Both the position numbers and the translations under genes were made by a program. Under the pieces are notes generated by a model. The model was given only the letters and a program-made list of their open reading frames with translations, searched no databases and was not told the origin of the DNA. 9,493 nt of DNA from contig CAMNDO010000015.1 of NCBI GenBank assembly GCA_946535455.1, forward strand, positions 1-9,493, in the 5' to 3' direction. This stretch comes from an uncultured Caryophanales bacterium (GTDB lineage Bacteria > Bacillota_I > Bacilli_A > RF39 > UBA660). Positions 1 through 7,069 of the stretch are shown here, in pieces (position 1 is the stretch's first letter; each line of letters begins with the position of its first letter).

Positions 1-19
1 TCTTATTATACAAAAAGAT

Positions 20-50
20 AAAAAAAGAAAAAAGTCATTTTCATGACTCT
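20..50 (-). terminator. Intrinsic terminator after the zinc-ribbon gene
   Basis: AGTCAT and ATGACT (48-43 and 38-33) form a stem closed by a GAAA tetraloop (42-39). Adding a G-U and an A-U pair outward gives 8 bp. A T-rich run (TTTTTTCTTTTTT) follows. Like the metG terminator, it overlaps the stop codon (TAG, 51-49). Confidence 0.88.
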
Positions 51-633
51 ATTCAAAATAGTACTTTTTATCTTTTACAATTAAAAATTTATCTTGATAT
101 ACTTTTAATTTGATTTTACTATTGATTTTATATGGTTGTTTCACATCTCCTAATTGATACAAAATAAATCTAGGTCCTTCTTTGGTTTCCAATAATAATT
201 TTACAATTTGAGCAGGAAGATCATTTAAGTGAACATTATCATTCATATAACCATAAACAGTAGCCTCAATTTCTTTCCCATGTATTTGGATTTGAAAATA
301 TCTAATAATTGGTTTTATAGCAATCACAAAAGCAACTATCCCAATGATTCCAAAAAGTCCAAACGTAAGAATTAAAGAACCTACTTTTTCTCTTCCATCG
401 AAAAGCAATCCTATTGGCATAATCAATCCAAAAAAACCAAAACTAACCGCAAATATCATAGGAAACCAAACACTCCAAAAATCGATATGTGCTTCCTTAC
501 ATTCAATCACAGGATATTCCATATCAGCAGTTCTTGTATCAATTCCTGTTTCTACTCGACAATAAGGACAAATTTCCGTTGTGATCGGTGCCCCACAATT
601 CGGACAATGTTTCTTTTCTAAGTTTTGCATCAT
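49..633 (-). CDS. Zinc-ribbon membrane protein with two transmembrane helices
   Basis: 194 residues, function unknown. The N-terminus holds a zinc ribbon: C10, C13, C22 and C25 (HCPNCGAP then CPYC). A linker of about 25 residues follows. Two hydrophobic segments at about 53-78 and 84-106 are separated by a short charged loop (DGREKVG), predicting a hairpin in the membrane. The C-terminal part (about 114-194) is soluble and probably beta-rich, beginning HGKEIEATVYGY and containing GDVKQPYKINSKIKLKVY. That layout resembles DUF3592-like domains, but I cannot confirm membership. With two helices, both the zinc ribbon and the C-terminal domain should face the same side, presumably the cytoplasm. 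Two consecutive ATG codons (633 and 630) could start it; the AGAGG at 642-638 is 4 nt from the first and 7 nt from the second, so the second (193 residues) may be the one used. The gene is flanked by a terminator on each side and appears to be a single-gene unit. Confidence 0.82.
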   Translation of the reverse strand: MMQNLEKKHCPNCGAPITTEICPYCRVETGIDTRTADMEYPVIECKEAHIDFWSVWFPMIFAVSFGFFGLIMPIGLLFDGREKVGSLILTFGLFGIIGIVAFVIAIKPIIRYFQIQIHGKEIEATVYGYMNDNVHLNDLPAQIVKLLLETKEGPRFILYQLGDVKQPYKINSKIKLKVYQDKFLIVKDKKYYFE

Positions 634-648
634 ACCACCTCTATTTTC

Positions 649-676
649 ATTTTATCAAAAACAAAAAACAAGTAAA
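649..676 (-). promoter_or_regulatory. Possible promoter of the zinc-ribbon membrane protein gene
   Basis: An extended -10, TGATAAAAT, has its hexamer at 654-649. A weak -35, TTTACT (676-671), lies 16 nt upstream and within the second arm of the metG terminator. The predicted start near 642 would leave an almost leaderless mRNA beginning at the ribosome binding site. This is only a candidate; read-through from metG is the alternative. Confidence 0.3.
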
Positions 677-694
677 GACTTTTTTACTTGTTTT
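657..694 (-). terminator. Intrinsic terminator of metG, overlapping its stop codon
   Basis: AAAACAAGTAAA (minus strand 694-683) pairs perfectly over 12 bp with TTTACTTGTTTT (676-665) around a 6-nt loop. It is followed by a T-rich run (TTGTTTT) to 657. The metG stop codon TAA (686-684) is in the first arm. The orientation of the T tract shows it acts on leftward transcripts. Confidence 0.85.
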
Positions 695-2204
695 CAATTC
701 TCATAAACAATGGTTCTGGTGTTCCTAATTCATAAGTATTATTCTCTACAAAATCAAATTCTCTACAGTTTATATTGATTTGTTTCAAAATCTTTTCACT
801 CGTTTCTGGTAAGAATGGTTCTAATAATACTGCACTCACACGAATCGCTTCTAATAAGTGATATAGAACAGTTTCTAATCGATCTTTTTTCTCTTCTTCT
901 TTTGCCAAAGCCCAAGGCATTGTTTCATCAATATATTTGTTACTAGAACGAAGTACTTGGAAAATTTCAGAAATAGCATCACTAATTTGATACTCATCCA
1001 TTTTTTGAGAAACTTTAGAATATACTTCCTTGATTTGTGTTAAGAATTCTGAATCCATATCTTCTACTACTTTTTGATTAGAAACTTTTCCATCAAAATA
1101 TTTATTTCCCATAGAAATCGTTCTTTGTACTAAATTTCCTAAAATATTAGCAAGATCTCCATTAATTCTTTCCACTAATAAATCCTTGGTAAATATTCCA
1201 TCCGAAGCAAATGGTATTTCGTGCAAGAAATAATATCTCACAGCATCGACACCAAACTCTTCTACCAAATCATCTGCATACACAACATTTCCAACAGATT
1301 TACTCATCTTTCCATCTGCCATAATTAACCAAGGATGTCCAAACACTTTCTTAGGAAGAGGAACATCTAAACTCATTAAGAAACATGGCCAATAAATGGT
1401 ATGGAAACGAACAATATCTTTTCCAATAATGTGAACATCACATGGCCACCATTTATCAAATTCTTCCGTACAATTTCCAACATCATATCCAATATTCGTA
1501 ATATAGTTAGATAAGGCATCTAACCAAACATAAACCACATGTTTCGGATCAAAATCCACAGGAATTCCCCAAGTAAAGGAAGTTCTTGAAACACACAAAT
1601 CTTGTAATCCTGGTTTAATAAAGTTATTTACCATCTCATTTTTACGAGCAACTGGTTGAATAAAATCTGGATGTGATTCAATATATTCTTCTAATTGTTT
1701 TTGATATTTACTTAGTTTAAAGAAATAAGCTTCTTCACTTTTTTCTTCTACGTCTCTACCACAGTCAGGACATTTTCCATCCACCAATTGACTTTCTGTC
1801 CAGAAAGATTCACAAGGAGTACAATAAAGTCCCTTATATTCTCCTTTATAAATGTCTCCTTTATCATACATATACTTAAAAATATGTTGAATCACTTCTT
1901 CATGATGAGGATCTGTTGTACGAACAAATTTGTCATAACTTGTATTCATAATATCCCAAATTCTTTGGATTTCTGCAGCTTTCTCATCCACAAAGTCTTT
2001 TGGATTTTGACCAGCTTCTTTTGCTTTCAATTCAATTTTTTCCCCATGCTCATCTGTTCCAGTTTGAAAGTAAACATCATATCCTTGTAATCTTTTAAAT
2101 CTCGCAATCGCATCTGCTAAAACAATCTCATATGTATTTCCAATATGAGGTTTTCCAGATGTATAAGCAATTGCTGTTGAAATGTAAAATTTTTCTTTTT
2201 CCAT
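684..2204 (-). CDS. metG: Methionyl-tRNA synthetase, short form
   Basis: 506 residues, class I aminoacyl-tRNA synthetase that charges tRNA-Met with methionine. The HIGH motif is HIGN (20-23) after AYTSGKP. A zinc knuckle in the connective peptide has C128, C131, C145 and C148 (CxxC x13 CxxC). The KMSKS loop is exactly KMSKS (299-303). An alpha-helical anticodon-binding domain fills about 355-506. The protein ends there: the C-terminal Trbp111-like tRNA-binding domain (about 100 residues) present in many bacterial MetRS proteins, including that of B. subtilis, is absent. The stop is followed immediately by terminator sequence, so this is a natural short form rather than a frameshift. The start ATG at 2204 lies 5 nt after GGAGGG. 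Expression is governed by the T-box leader and promoter just upstream, so it should rise when tRNA-Met is uncharged. Confidence 0.97.
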   Translation of the reverse strand: MEKEKFYISTAIAYTSGKPHIGNTYEIVLADAIARFKRLQGYDVYFQTGTDEHGEKIELKAKEAGQNPKDFVDEKAAEIQRIWDIMNTSYDKFVRTTDPHHEEVIQHIFKYMYDKGDIYKGEYKGLYCTPCESFWTESQLVDGKCPDCGRDVEEKSEEAYFFKLSKYQKQLEEYIESHPDFIQPVARKNEMVNNFIKPGLQDLCVSRTSFTWGIPVDFDPKHVVYVWLDALSNYITNIGYDVGNCTEEFDKWWPCDVHIIGKDIVRFHTIYWPCFLMSLDVPLPKKVFGHPWLIMADGKMSKSVGNVVYADDLVEEFGVDAVRYYFLHEIPFASDGIFTKDLLVERINGDLANILGNLVQRTISMGNKYFDGKVSNQKVVEDMDSEFLTQIKEVYSKVSQKMDEYQISDAISEIFQVLRSSNKYIDETMPWALAKEEEKKDRLETVLYHLLEAIRVSAVLLEPFLPETSEKILKQININCREFDFVENNTYELGTPEPLFMRIENK

Positions 2205-2215
2205 AATATCCCTCC

Positions 2216-2277
2216 AAAAAAAAGTATTATAAATATAAGGACGAAAACTCGCGGTACCACCTTATTTTATAATACTT
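2216..2277 (-). terminator. T-box-controlled intrinsic terminator of metG
   Basis: The left arm at 2277-2260 pairs almost perfectly with the right arm at 2240-2222, about 17-18 bp. Eight T residues end at 2216, only 1 nt from the metG ribosome binding site (GGAGGG, 2215-2210). The left arm and hairpin loop contain the T-box sequence, so terminator and antiterminator are mutually exclusive. Confidence 0.93.
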
Positions 2278-2352
2278 CGATTATACACTTAACTCGTTAA
2301 CGCCGACTTACGTTTATACCTACCTATCGATATAAAAGTTCAGAAGCCATAC

Positions 2353-2355
2353 CAT
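2353..2355 (-). promoter_or_regulatory. T-box specifier codon AUG (Met)
   Basis: The codon lies in the internal loop directly below the helix formed by AGAGCCAT and ATGGCTTCT, within ACAATGGT. It is followed by a purine, as in other T-boxes. The neighbouring ATG at 2350-2348 is paired in the stem and so is not the specifier. Confidence 0.85.
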
Positions 2356-2447
2356 TGTAATTTGTTTTATCCCACTTTCACCTAACAGGGCTCTCTTTTT
2401 TAAAACTCCTTACATGGCTCTTCATCACAACATTTCAAATATGTGTT

Positions 2448-2476
2448 ATTGTATCACAACTAAAATCAAGAATCAA
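2448..2476 (-). promoter_or_regulatory. Sigma-A type promoter of the metG leader
   Basis: A -35 hexamer TTGATT (2476-2471) and a -10 hexamer TACAAT (2453-2448) are separated by exactly 17 nt. The -10 is preceded by TGA, giving an extended -10 (TGATACAAT). Transcription should start near 2441, just before stem I of the T-box. The -35 lies in the last codons of the upstream gene. Confidence 0.75.
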
Positions 2477-3131
2477 TATGATTATGAACAGATTCTAACA
2501 AGTGAGAATGTTTCAAAGTAAAGGAATATCTTTCTCCTTGTTCTTTGATCAAATTCATTAATGTCGTATCTTTTACTAAAACCTTAATATCAAAGTTTTC
2601 TAATACTTGTTTTTCAAAAGTTTTCTCAAAAAATTTTGCAATATCTAGAATGAATTTATTTTGAATGGTCATATCGATTTCCTTAGGAAAAATCTTTGTA
2701 ATATCTTTTTGAATAGTTTTCTCATAAGAAGATTGTAATTGTTCTTTCATCCGTTTTTTCATTTCTTTGTTTATATTCGATAAATCTTTCTTATATAAGA
2801 CAAATAAATTCTTCTTCTTTTCAAAATTATGATTTTCTATCAAATTCGATAATTCTTCTTCTCTCATTTTTTGAATTCTAGAAGAAACTTTCCACAATTC
2901 TTTTCGATAATCTTGAATCATTTCATTTAAACCTTTGGAATCTAAAACAATATGATTCTTTTTGGCACAGTCTAAAAACTTTTTTTGAATACTATCCATG
3001 GAATCTAATGGAGGTTTTTGAATGAAAGATGATATATCGTCTTCTACCAAAGCTTTTGTATTATTTTTAATACTTTCTAATAAAGCTCTTTTGTAATTAT
3101 TTTGATGTTGTTGTTGAAAATCTTGATTCAT
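2466..3131 (-). CDS. Uncharacterised charged, helix-rich protein downstream of mfd
   Basis: 221 residues that I do not recognise. The N-terminus (1-15) is rich in Gln and Asn, with no signal peptide or membrane segment, so it is probably cytoplasmic. Residues about 70-140 are dense in Lys, Glu and Arg with regularly spaced Leu, Ile and Met, which suggests a long helix or coiled coil. The C-terminal third (about 150-221) alternates hydrophobic and charged residues and may be a small folded domain ending in a His-rich tail (HSHLLESVHNHIDS). There is one Cys (C55). The ATG at 3131 is preceded by GGGAG at a normal distance, and base use resembles its neighbours, so it looks like a real native gene. 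It lies 42 nt after mfd with no terminator between them and is probably the last gene of the operon. Its 3' end overlaps the metG promoter. In B. subtilis spoVT follows mfd; this is not SpoVT. Confidence 0.75.
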   Translation of the reverse strand: MNQDFQQQHQNNYKRALLESIKNNTKALVEDDISSFIQKPPLDSMDSIQKKFLDCAKKNHIVLDSKGLNEMIQDYRKELWKVSSRIQKMREEELSNLIENHNFEKKKNLFVLYKKDLSNINKEMKKRMKEQLQSSYEKTIQKDITKIFPKEIDMTIQNKFILDIAKFFEKTFEKQVLENFDIKVLVKDTTLMNLIKEQGERYSFTLKHSHLLESVHNHIDS

Positions 3132-3173
3132 AATAACACTCCCAGTAGTATAAATGTATCAATGATAAAAATT

Positions 3174-6100
3174 TTAGTCAATCAAAATTCTTTGATTTTC
3201 GTCAAGTTTTGTTAATAATTCCACTAAATAGTAAATTGGATGTTTTTCTAACTTAATAATATCTAATACAATAATTAAATTACTTCCTCTACTAAGGAAT
3301 CGAAACATAGGTGTCACTTGGAATGCATCCATAAACACTTCTTCTGTATCCATTTTTTCTACAATCTCTTGTGGAAATACCAATTCAATAGAATTTCTAG
3401 TTTGTCTCACATGAGATAATTTGAATTTTTCTACTAGTTTTTCAAACCATTCTTCATACATGTAAATTTCAATATCTTCATTGATTTTACCAAATCGATC
3501 TTCTAATTCTAATTTGACTTCTTCAAAGGTTTCTTTAGAAGAAATGGTATTAATTTTACGATGAATTTCAATTTTTAAATCATCTTCTGTTACATATTGA
3601 TCATCGATATGGGTTGTCACATGAATGGCTGGGGCTTTTTCAGAAGTATCCTCTTCTTTCTCTTCTACGGTTTCCCCTTTCTTTCTTTGAATCTCTTCTT
3701 CTAAAATTTTTAAATACAATTCAATTCCAACACTATCAATGAATCCAGCTTGTTCACTTCCTAAAATATCTCCTGCACCACGAATGGATAAATCCCTCGT
3801 CGCAATCGAAAATCCACTTCCTAATTCTGTAAATTCTTTAATGACATTTAAACGTTTTACCGCAGTATCGGTTAATGTTTTAAATGGTTGATACATCAAA
3901 TAGGCATAAGCAAATTTATCACTTCGCCCAACACGTCCTCGAATCTGATATAACTGACTTAAACCAAATCGATCCGCATCCATAATGATTAAGGTATTAA
4001 CATTTGGAATATCAATTCCTGTTTCAATAATGGTCGTACAGATTAAAATATCAAATTGATGATTTACAAAGTCATAAATAGTAGTTTCTAAGTCATTCTT
4101 ATTCATTTGACCATGTGCAATTCCAATTTTCGCATCCGGTACGATATTTTGAATCATAGAAGAAAACTCATGAATAGATTGTACTCGGTTATATAAAATA
4201 AAGACTTGTCCTTTTCTTGATAATTCCTTATAAATGGCATCTTTTAAAATTTGCTTATTTTCCTCTACGACATAGGTTTGAATAGGATAACGATTCACAG
4301 GTGGTGTTTCAATTAAAGAAAGACTACGAATTCCTGTTAAAGACATTTGTAAGGTTCTAGGAATAGGAGTAGCAGTTAAGGTAAGAACGTCTACATTCGT
4401 TTTATATTGTTTTAGTTTTTCTTTATGCGCAACACCAAAGCGTTGTTCTTCATCAATAATCAATAGACCTAAGTCTTTTAACTTGATATCATCGCTTAAT
4501 AGACGATGGGTCCCAATTACCATATCAATGGTTCCATTCTGTAATCCTTCTAAAATGCGATTCACTTCTTTCTGTGTCGTAAATCGGTTTAATAGCGCAA
4601 TATTCACAGGAAAATTTTCAAATCGAATTAACGCATTATCATAGTGCTGTTTCGATAAAATGGTGGTAGGACATAAGAATAATACCTGTTTAGAATCTAA
4701 AATGGATTTAAACGCTGCGACAAAAGCCACTTCTGTCTTTCCAAAACCAACGTCTCCACATAACAATCGATCCATAGGAACAGGAGATTCCATGTCTTCT
4801 TTAATTTGTGAAATTGCGCGTTCCTGGTCTTTTGTTAATTCATATGGGAAATTTTTCTCAAAATCAATGGATAAATCACAGTCTGGTGAGAATGCATATC
4901 CTTTTCTAGATTCTCTTTCTGCATATAATTGAATCAGCTGATCTGCAATATCCACAACTTTCGAACGAATTCTATTTTTGGTTTTCTTCCATTCCGTTCC
5001 TCCTAATTTATTAATTTTAGGGACAACCCCTTCTCTTCCAGAAAATTTAGAAAGAACATCTATTTTTTCTACAGGAATATAAATTTTATCCGTTCCTTGA
5101 TATAACACTTCAATATAATCTTTTTGAATATCATATAACGTTAATGTTTTAATTCCATTGTAAATTCCTATTCCATGTGTTTCATGTATAACATAATCTC
5201 CAATCGATAATTTTGTAATATCTGGTATCGTAGAAGAATACTTATACTTTGGACGATATTTCTTTTTGGTTTCTGTAGAACGAAATAATTCTTTTGCGGT
5301 TAAAACCACAATATTTTGATAAGAAAAACCTTCATTCATCTCTTCTTCAATAAAATTAATTTTCCCAAATTCAATATGATCAAAATCAGTTTCTATCATT
5401 GGAAAATTTAGATGTTTTTGAATTCCTTTTAATTGATATTTCTTTAGACAAATCAATACTGCTTTCTTTTCTTTTAATTCTTTGGAAAGAAAGTTTTGTA
5501 ACTGTTCTTCATTTTCTTGAAAAAGAGGAACCATTTTGACTTCCAAATCTACCATTTCATGAACATTTTCCATTGGTGTTAGATTATCTAGTGAAAAATA
5601 ATAGATTGGAAAACTAGGCTCTATAGAATCAAACTCATGCATGTAATTAGCAGAAAACGTTGAATCTTTTTCTTTTCGATAGTCTTCCATTTCTCCTTTC
5701 ATCTCTGTATATTGCAAACATAGTTGATTGTAATCTTTGAAAAAAGTATAAGGAGAATCTAAATAATGAAGAATGGAATCACATTCCTCATATAAAGGAA
5801 GATATTTCTGCTTTCCTAGATGTTCTTCTTCTACTGTTTTCTGGGTTAAAAACTCAGTAAATGGTCGAATAAGGATATTTTTTAAAGTAGATATGGACTT
5901 TTGTGTTTCTGGGTCAAAAGTACGGATGGATTCTATTTCATCGTCAAAAAACTCAATACGCACGGGATTTTCCTCATCCATAGGGAAAACATCCACAACA
6001 AATCCTCTCACCCCAAATTCTCCTGTTTTATTTACAATCGTATCTCGATAATATCCAGAGGAAACTAATTTTTCCACTAATTTCTGTGGAGAAATGATAT

Positions 6101-6491
6101 CTCCCGGTTTTAACGAAATAAAGAAATCATCGTAGTTTTCTTTTTTTGGTAAAAAGCGAAGATATCCAGTTAAGTTTGTAACAACAATTCCTGTTTTTTC
6201 TTTTAATTGATTTAATGTTTCTAATCGATGCATTCTCAAGTCAGGAGATATAGCCAAAGCTTCACTTGTTAAAAAATCATCCATCGGAAATAACCATACA
6301 TTTTCTTGATAAGTTAATAAAGAATGATAGAGATGATTTGCTTCAAAAACACTATTCACAACGACTAAAATATTTTTCTTTTCTTTTTCATAAATATGGT
6401 TTAAAAACAAACAAAAAAATTCATCGGTAGCATGATAGATACCCATGTCTTTTTTTAATTCTATGTTGATAAAATCCTTTAATTTTGCCAT
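3174..6491 (-). CDS. mfd: Transcription-repair coupling factor Mfd
   Basis: 1105 residues, slightly shorter than the usual 1150-1180. Mfd is a DNA translocase that recognises RNA polymerase stalled at a lesion, pushes it off and recruits UvrA for nucleotide excision repair. The N-terminal UvrB-like region spans about 1-360. The RNA-polymerase-interaction (CarD-like) domain begins near 425 with SIGDYVIHETHGIG (G431-D432). The RecG-like motor follows: Walker A GDVGFGKTE (579-587, K585), the DEEQ box (680-683), TLTATPIPRTL (704-714) and the arginine-finger motif GRVGRS (852-857). The C-terminal TRCF domain (about 960-1105) follows an acidic, lysine-rich linker around KKGETVEEKEEDTSEK. No key residue appears lost. 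The ATG at 6491 follows AGGTGA, 4 nt after the pth stop, so the two are probably co-translated. Downstream, an unrecognised gene starts 42 nt after the mfd stop. Confidence 0.97.
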   Translation of the reverse strand: MAKLKDFINIELKKDMGIYHATDEFFCLFLNHIYEKEKKNILVVVNSVFEANHLYHSLLTYQENVWLFPMDDFLTSEALAISPDLRMHRLETLNQLKEKTGIVVTNLTGYLRFLPKKENYDDFFISLKPGDIISPQKLVEKLVSSGYYRDTIVNKTGEFGVRGFVVDVFPMDEENPVRIEFFDDEIESIRTFDPETQKSISTLKNILIRPFTEFLTQKTVEEEHLGKQKYLPLYEECDSILHYLDSPYTFFKDYNQLCLQYTEMKGEMEDYRKEKDSTFSANYMHEFDSIEPSFPIYYFSLDNLTPMENVHEMVDLEVKMVPLFQENEEQLQNFLSKELKEKKAVLICLKKYQLKGIQKHLNFPMIETDFDHIEFGKINFIEEEMNEGFSYQNIVVLTAKELFRSTETKKKYRPKYKYSSTIPDITKLSIGDYVIHETHGIGIYNGIKTLTLYDIQKDYIEVLYQGTDKIYIPVEKIDVLSKFSGREGVVPKINKLGGTEWKKTKNRIRSKVVDIADQLIQLYAERESRKGYAFSPDCDLSIDFEKNFPYELTKDQERAISQIKEDMESPVPMDRLLCGDVGFGKTEVAFVAAFKSILDSKQVLFLCPTTILSKQHYDNALIRFENFPVNIALLNRFTTQKEVNRILEGLQNGTIDMVIGTHRLLSDDIKLKDLGLLIIDEEQRFGVAHKEKLKQYKTNVDVLTLTATPIPRTLQMSLTGIRSLSLIETPPVNRYPIQTYVVEENKQILKDAIYKELSRKGQVFILYNRVQSIHEFSSMIQNIVPDAKIGIAHGQMNKNDLETTIYDFVNHQFDILICTTIIETGIDIPNVNTLIIMDADRFGLSQLYQIRGRVGRSDKFAYAYLMYQPFKTLTDTAVKRLNVIKEFTELGSGFSIATRDLSIRGAGDILGSEQAGFIDSVGIELYLKILEEEIQRKKGETVEEKEEDTSEKAPAIHVTTHIDDQYVTEDDLKIEIHRKINTISSKETFEEVKLELEDRFGKINEDIEIYMYEEWFEKLVEKFKLSHVRQTRNSIELVFPQEIVEKMDTEEVFMDAFQVTPMFRFLSRGSNLIIVLDIIKLEKHPIYYLVELLTKLDENQRILID

Positions 6492-6495
6492 ATGA

Positions 6496-7065
6496 TCACC
6501 TGTTTTTACGATTATATTTACTCATAAGATCTGTAAATGGTAATTGGTAATAATCATCCAAGCACTCACTTAATTCTTGAAATAGATTTTGAAGAATTTG
6601 TTGTTCTTCTTTCGAAAATTTTCCTAAAACATAATCCTTTCCATCCATCTCTTTATTATTAGAAATTCCTATTTTTAATCTTTTATATTCAATCGTTCCT
6701 ATGTTTTGTTCAATATTTCGTAAACCATTATGTCCTCCACAAGAACCAGATAGCTTTAATTTATAATTTCCTAGTAAAATATCTAAATCATCTGCGATAA
6801 TTAAAATATCTTCCACTGGAATATCATAATATTTCATAATCTTTTGAACAGAATTTCCTGATAAATTCATATAGGTGTGAGGCTTTAAAAAATAGACCTT
6901 TTCATCACCAATCACAGTAGAAAAATAGACTCCATCAAACTTTTTAGTCCAAGTAGGAGTGATTTTTTTATACTCAAAATAATAATCTAGAAAATCAAAT
7001 CCTACATTATGTCTAGTATTATTATACTCTTTTCCTGGATTTCCTAATCCTACAATTAGTTTCAT
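6496..7065 (-). CDS. pth: Peptidyl-tRNA hydrolase
   Basis: 189 residues from the ATG at 7065, the usual size for bacterial Pth. The enzyme cleaves the ester bond of peptidyl-tRNA released from stalled ribosomes and so recycles tRNA in the cytoplasm. Hallmarks are present and intact: MKLIVGLGNPG (1-11) with N9, TRHNVG (17-22) with catalytic H19, KPHTYMNLSG (61-70) with N67, the acidic IADDLD (90-95) with D92, and GSCGGHNGLRN (107-117) with N113. The longest open frame begins at 7134, but that version adds 23 residues with no family match and would overlap rsmI by 65 bp. The start at 7065 leaves a 4-nt gap after rsmI and has a good ribosome binding site. Only 4 nt separate the stop from the mfd start, and the pth stop lies within the mfd ribosome binding site AGGTGA. 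The pth-mfd pairing is also seen in B. subtilis, where a small gene lies between them. Confidence 0.96.
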   Translation of the reverse strand: MKLIVGLGNPGKEYNNTRHNVGFDFLDYYFEYKKITPTWTKKFDGVYFSTVIGDEKVYFLKPHTYMNLSGNSVQKIMKYYDIPVEDILIIADDLDILLGNYKLKLSGSCGGHNGLRNIEQNIGTIEYKRLKIGISNNKEMDGKDYVLGKFSKEEQQILQNLFQELSECLDDYYQLPFTDLMSKYNRKNR

Positions 7066-7069
7066 ATAT

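Larger units (their letters stand above)
2216..2440 (-). ncRNA. T-box riboswitch, methionine-specific, controlling metG
   Basis: This fills the gap of about 260 nt before metG. The conserved T-box core AAGGTGGTACCGCG is at 2263-2250. Its TGGT is complementary to the ACCA end of a tRNA with an A discriminator, as expected for tRNA-Met. Stem I runs from about 2431 to 2338: TGATGAAGAG (kink-turn region), then lower helix AGAGCCAT (2421-2414) pairing with ATGGCTTCT (2350-2342, one G-U). The AGAG bulge and GGTGA-type distal loop lie near 2395-2370. The specifier loop 3' strand ACAATGGT puts the codon ATG at 2355-2353, matching the downstream MetRS gene. A stem II/III region (about 2330-2285) includes GGCGTTAACG. 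Uncharged tRNA-Met should stabilise the antiterminator and allow metG transcription; charged tRNA allows the terminator to form. The class is certain; exact boundaries are approximate. Confidence 0.96.

Noticed and set aside
5..10. A perfect TATAAT on the minus strand at the left edge, possibly a promoter for a gene beyond the window.
   Set aside because: No acceptable -35 is found 16-18 nt upstream, and the region is the T tract of a terminator. It cannot be supported without the sequence beyond the edge.
2424..2460. Two direct copies of GTTGTGAT (2460-2453 and 2431-2424) near the metG promoter, with a third at the ricT start.
   Set aside because: The first is part of the promoter and the second part of the T-box stem I base; an 8-mer recurring in AT-rich DNA is not evidence of a repeat element.
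2471..2483. Small perfect hairpin AATCA-TAT-TGATT at the end of the 221-residue gene, considered as a terminator.
   Set aside because: Only 5 A/T-rich base pairs and no U-tract follow; the sequence doubles as the metG -35 region.
344..6051. Several plus-strand open frames of 73-100 codons (for example 1788-2090, 4660-4932, 5773-6051).
   Set aside because: Each is antisense to a confidently identified gene, has no recognisable domain, and is explained by the opposite strand.
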